From Spirochaetia bacterium (GTDB taxonomy: Bacteria; Spirochaetota; Spirochaetia; PWKH01): 8,400 nt of DNA. Numbering within the stretch: position 1 is the first letter of the stretch; the number at the start of each line of letters is the position of its first letter. The notes under the pieces were generated by a model. The model made no database searches, was not told the origin of the DNA, and saw nothing but the letters and a program-made list of their open reading frames with translations. Shown piece after piece: positions 6,376-8,400 of the stretch. The stretch lies in the NCBI GenBank assembly GCA_021736505.1, contig JAIPFU010000074.1, forward strand, positions 1-8,400, in the 5' to 3' direction. Position numbers and translations under genes: made by a program.

Positions 6376-6404
6376 AGTATAATGAGAATTTCTTCCAAAG
6401 TGAA
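6376..6404 (-). promoter_or_regulatory. clpP promoter
   Basis: On the minus strand TTCACT (6404-6399) and TATACT (6381-6376) are separated by 17 bases: four of six and five of six consensus matches. The predicted start is near 6369, giving a ~24-base leader that includes the clpP ribosome binding site. Confidence 0.6.
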
Positions 6405-6443
6405 GTATAGCCTGTTTTTTCTCACTCCTTCGTATCTCCCCTA

Positions 6444-6472
6444 TTCTCCAAACAGACGAAAACACGTATACT
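6444..6472 (+). promoter_or_regulatory. era promoter, probably giving a leaderless mRNA
   Basis: TATACT at 6467-6472 is a good -10 box. TTCTCC at 6444-6449, 17 bases upstream, is a weak -35 (three of six). Six bases (TTCTCC) separate the -10 box from ATG 6479, so the expected start of transcription falls on or next to the start codon. Confidence 0.55.
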
Positions 6473-6478
6473 TTCTCC

Positions 6479-7354
6479 ATGAAAAGCGCAGTAGTATCAA
6501 TTATCGGGCGTCCCTCCGCAGGGAAATCCACTCTTTTAAACCGTATTTGCGGCCATAAGGTCTCAATCACCTCCCCCAGCCCCCAAACCACGCGAAACTC
6601 CATCCGGGGAATCTACAATGACCAGCGCGGGCAGCTCCTCTTCCTGGACACCCCGGGCTATCATGATTCTGATAGAAAACTCAATCTGCAGCTGAAAGAG
6701 GTGGCTCTCAGTTCCCTTGCAGGCACGGACATCGTCCTTTATGTCATCGATACCGTACGGGCAGCGGGAAAAGAAGAAAACGCCATTATTGAGGCTCTGA
6801 AAAAATTCGACGGACCTGTCATTACCGCACTGAATAAGATTGACCTTCCTGCCTCCAAAGCTGAAACCATGCGCAGCCTGCTGAAAGAGCAGATCCCTGC
6901 GGCTCAGTGTTTTGACATATCCGCAGAAACTGGCGCGGGAGCTGATGATCTCCTCAGCGCACTCTTCGGCAGCGCTCCGGAAGGCGAGCCCTACTATCCA
7001 AAGGAGTATTACACCGACCAGCCCCCGGAGTTCCGCATCACCGAAATTATCCGGGAGAAGGCAATAAATCGGGTTTCCCAGGAGATCCCCCATGCCATTT
7101 TTGTTGAAGTGGCGGACCTTGAAATAGATGAGGAAAAGGGAGTCATGTGGATTCGGAGTTTCATAAATGTGGAGAGGGAAACCCAGAAAGGCATTCTTGT
7201 CGGTAAAAAGGGCAGCGGTATCCGCGATATCAGAAAAGAGTCCCAGAAAGAGCTTCGCAATATTTTCGGCTATAAGATTCAGCTGGACCTCCGGGTGAAA
7301 GTCGAAAAGAAGTGGCGAAAGGACGATGCCATCCTTTCAAAACTTATCTTCTGA
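6479..7354 (+). CDS. era: GTPase Era, 16S rRNA-binding ribosome assembly factor
   Basis: Essential GTPase that binds the 3' end of 16S rRNA during 30S subunit maturation; 291 residues, the usual length. The GTPase domain shows G1 GRPSAGKST (10-18), switch I with QTTR (36-39), G3 DTPG (57-60), G4 NKID (119-122) and G5 SAE (148-150). The C-terminal KH RNA-binding domain shows GILVGKKGSGIRDI (238-251) and ends KKWRKDD then ILSKLIF. G1 has SA in place of the common NV of GRPNVGKS. The start cannot be moved: G1 begins at residue 10. Yet the 20 bases before ATG 6479 are pyrimidine-rich with no Shine-Dalgarno sequence, and a -10 box ends six bases upstream. The gene is divergent from clpP. I see no clear terminator after it; a repeat-rich spacer follows. 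Confidence 0.96.
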   Translation: MKSAVVSIIGRPSAGKSTLLNRICGHKVSITSPSPQTTRNSIRGIYNDQRGQLLFLDTPGYHDSDRKLNLQLKEVALSSLAGTDIVLYVIDTVRAAGKEENAIIEALKKFDGPVITALNKIDLPASKAETMRSLLKEQIPAAQCFDISAETGAGADDLLSALFGSAPEGEPYYPKEYYTDQPPEFRITEIIREKAINRVSQEIPHAIFVEVADLEIDEEKGVMWIRSFINVERETQKGILVGKKGSGIRDIRKESQKELRNIFGYKIQLDLRVKVEKKWRKDDAILSKLIF

Positions 7355-7393
7355 TCCCTCCTTTTTCCATATGACCTGGCAACTCCTCTTCCT

Positions 7394-7447
7394 CTTTGCG
7401 CATCTCAAAGCTTTGCAGCCCAAAGCTTTGCGCATCTCAAAGCTTTG
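7394..7447. repeat. Two 22-bp direct repeats and three CAAAGCTTTG palindromes
   Basis: A 22-mer beginning CTTTGCGCATCTC and ending AAAGCTTTG occurs exactly at 7394-7415 and again at 7426-7447, a 32-bp period. The self-complementary 10-mer CAAAGCTTTG occurs at 7406-7415, 7421-7430 and 7438-7447. The first two can form a perfect 10-bp stem with loop CAGCC. A shorter copy (GCGCATCTCAAAGCT) recurs at 7535-7549. This hairpin lies about 50 bases after era and might help end its transcript, though no T-tract follows. Confidence 0.8.
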
Positions 7448-7450
7448 TAT

Positions 7451-7549
7451 TCCATCGTTCATCATCCAATCCTTCTGCATCCCATCGTTCAGTATCACAT
7501 TATTCTGCATCCCAAATCTTAGTATCCTAAAGCAGCGCATCTCAAAGCT
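7451..7549. repeat. Degenerate ~30-bp tandem repeats
   Basis: Units of 30 bp run head to tail: 7451-7480, 7481-7510 and 7511-7540, each ending in GCAT. Units one and two share CCATCGTTCA near the start and TTCTGCAT at the end, matching at 23 of 30 positions. The third matches the second at about 16. GCGCATCTCAAAGCT then returns at 7535-7549, tying this array to the 22-bp repeats to its left. The spacer 7355-7588 is otherwise without a gene I can support. Confidence 0.7.
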
Positions 7550-7588
7550 AGAATTTCTCATTTTTATCCCTTGATCATACTTGTGCTC

Positions 7589-7617
7589 TTGACCTTTCCC
7601 AAATGCAGTACTATATT
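7589..7617 (+). promoter_or_regulatory. Sigma70 promoter of the HTH-EIIA gene
   Basis: TTGACC (7589-7594) and TATATT (7612-7617) are separated by exactly 17 bases: five of six matches each. The predicted start is near 7624, giving a ~29-base leader. The promoter begins just after the repeat array ends. Confidence 0.75.
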
Positions 7618-7652
7618 ACCCATAAAGAGACAATTAAGGACATATTAGTACT

Positions 7653-8375
7653 ATGAATAACAATAGTGACATTCTCACATTAAACGAAGTTGCGGAGTAT
7701 CTGAAAATAGCTCCAAAAACCGTCAGCCGTATGATACAGAAGAATGAAATACCCTGCATGAAGATTGGCGGTCAGTGGCGATTCCGAAAAAGCAGCATCG
7801 ATGAGTGGCTCCACACTAAAATGGTTCAGACCTCCGAACAGAATATTATCGGGATGATGGAAACTGATGCCGATTCGGTACCCCTTTCTCGGCTGCTCAA
7901 TCCAGATTTTATCAGATTGGATATACAAGCCGGCTCCAAAACCAGCATTCTTCGTCAGCTTCTTGAACCGCTGGAGGAACACGGGCTGCTTAGTAACAGC
8001 AGCTCCCTCTTGCAGAAACTTGAAGCCCGGGAGCAGATGGTATCCACAGCCATCGGAAAAAGAACCGCCTTTCCCCATATCCGCAATGTTCGGGACAATG
8101 ATTCGAAACTTCCTCCCATTGCTGTAGGCGTCTGCCCGGAGGGCACCGATTACGAATCCCTGGATGGAACAGCCACCTATCTTTTCTTTCTGCTCCTGGT
8201 ACCTAAAGAGACCGTTCACCTCAGGATCATGGCGAGGCTGAACCAGCTCATTCGTTCAGAACAATTTGTCAATGGACTTCTTACTGCAGAAAATCCGCAG
8301 GAATTTATTTCTTATTGTATGGAGGCAGATTATGGGCCTACGCAAGGTCATGAACACATCAAGCACAATCATTAA
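7653..8375 (+). CDS. Excisionase-like HTH fused to a PTS EIIA (PtsN/fructose-type) domain
   Basis: Probable cytoplasmic regulatory protein of 240 residues that links phosphotransferase phosphorylation state to gene control. Residues about 6-55 are an excisionase/MerR-like winged helix (LTLNEVAEYLKIAPKTVSRMIQKNEIPCMKIGGQWRF). Residues about 78-225 are an EIIA domain of the fructose/mannitol/nitrogen class. The phosphoacceptor is probably His142 (IGKRTAFPHIRN, like IGKGIAIPH), and His189 (VHLRIMARL) matches the second conserved histidine. The HTH-EIIA layout is one I associate with spirochaetes. The C-terminus ends in a His-rich tail (GHEHIKHNH), absent from normal EIIA. AAGGA lies 12 bases before ATG 7653, a long spacing; no better start is available. 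No EIIB or EIIC domain is present, so a regulatory role is more likely than sugar transport. Confidence 0.88.
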   Translation: MNNNSDILTLNEVAEYLKIAPKTVSRMIQKNEIPCMKIGGQWRFRKSSIDEWLHTKMVQTSEQNIIGMMETDADSVPLSRLLNPDFIRLDIQAGSKTSILRQLLEPLEEHGLLSNSSSLLQKLEAREQMVSTAIGKRTAFPHIRNVRDNDSKLPPIAVGVCPEGTDYESLDGTATYLFFLLLVPKETVHLRIMARLNQLIRSEQFVNGLLTAENPQEFISYCMEADYGPTQGHEHIKHNH

Positions 8376-8400
8376 TTCACAGGCTGATACCAAAGAAAAG
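8332..8400 (+). CDS. Start of an unidentified downstream gene (partial)
   Basis: ATG 8332 opens a frame that stays open to the end of the window: MGLRKVMNTSSTIINSQADT then KEK. GGAGG at 8321-8325 lies six bases upstream, an ideal ribosome binding site located inside the HTH-EIIA gene. The frame overlaps the last 44 bases of that gene in a different frame, so translation would be coupled. ATG 8350 is an alternative start. Only 23 residues are visible and I do not recognise them. Confidence 0.6.
   Translation, partial: MGLRKVMNTSSTIINSQADTKEK

Noticed and set aside
6346..6603. N-terminal extension of the clpP frame up to 6603
   Set aside because: It runs through the clpP promoter and antisense to the start of era; ATG 6345 has a good Shine-Dalgarno and gives a normal ClpP length.
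6563..7093. A 176-codon minus-strand frame inside era
   Set aside because: It is a shadow of the era coding sequence with no recognisable motifs.
7394..7549. A CRISPR array
   Set aside because: The units are degenerate, there are no unique spacers of constant length between identical repeats, and no cas gene is present.
7337..7561. A minus-strand frame with repeated NDGMQ/FEMR peptides
   Set aside because: The peptide repeats follow from the DNA repeats; it runs into the end of era and has no ribosome binding site I can see. A repeat-driven chance ORF is more likely.
7680..8219. A 179-codon minus-strand frame
   Set aside because: It is antisense to the HTH-EIIA gene, whose plus-strand frame carries conserved domain motifs.

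Overview
The window looks like chromosomal DNA of a free-living spirochaete (Spirochaetota), with moderate confidence. The evidence is indirect: a glucose/mannose-type ABC transporter with no ATPase gene beside it, a ClpP of the ClpP2-like kind, an Era GTPase with the G1 variant GRPSAGKST, and an excisionase-like HTH fused to a PTS EIIA domain. Base composition is moderate; by eye the transporter genes are AT-richer than the genes to their right.

Layout. (1) 1-2373, plus strand: the end of a sugar-binding lipoprotein/periplasmic protein, an intergenic hairpin, two inner-membrane permeases (MalF-like then MalG-like) and a hairpin terminator. (2) 2374-2544: a short convergent spacer holding a doubtful 24-codon ORF, half of a 14-bp direct repeat, and the terminator of the opposing operon. 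(3) 2545-5576, minus strand: a two-gene operon. Its first gene encodes one 634-residue polypeptide in which a complete SorC-family transcriptional regulator is joined in frame to a complete thiamine-diphosphate dehydrogenase E1 alpha subunit. The second gene, overlapping it by ATGA, encodes the E1 beta subunit with an unusual ~50-residue N-terminal extension. A near-consensus sigma70 promoter, a dyad near the start point and a strong Shine-Dalgarno sequence precede the fusion gene. (4) 5637-6345, minus strand: clpP with its own promoter and a GNRA-loop terminator that abuts the fusion promoter. (5) 6346-7354: the clpP/era divergent region and era, whose ATG sits where its transcript is predicted to begin (probably leaderless). 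(6) 7355-7588: a repeat-rich spacer of degenerate ~30-bp units and CAAAGCTTTG palindromes. (7) 7589-8400: a strong promoter, an HTH-EIIA protein and the overlapping start of another gene.

The most interesting element is the regulator-enzyme fusion operon. The E1 alpha-beta pair has all expected cofactor motifs, but no E2 or lipoamide dehydrogenase gene accompanies it here. The SorC half presumably senses a phosphorylated sugar or related metabolite and controls its own operon; that is inference. The convergent sugar transporter suggests a carbon-catabolism neighbourhood, but nothing in the sequence proves that the two units work together. clpP, era and the HTH-EIIA gene look like housekeeping or global-regulation genes.
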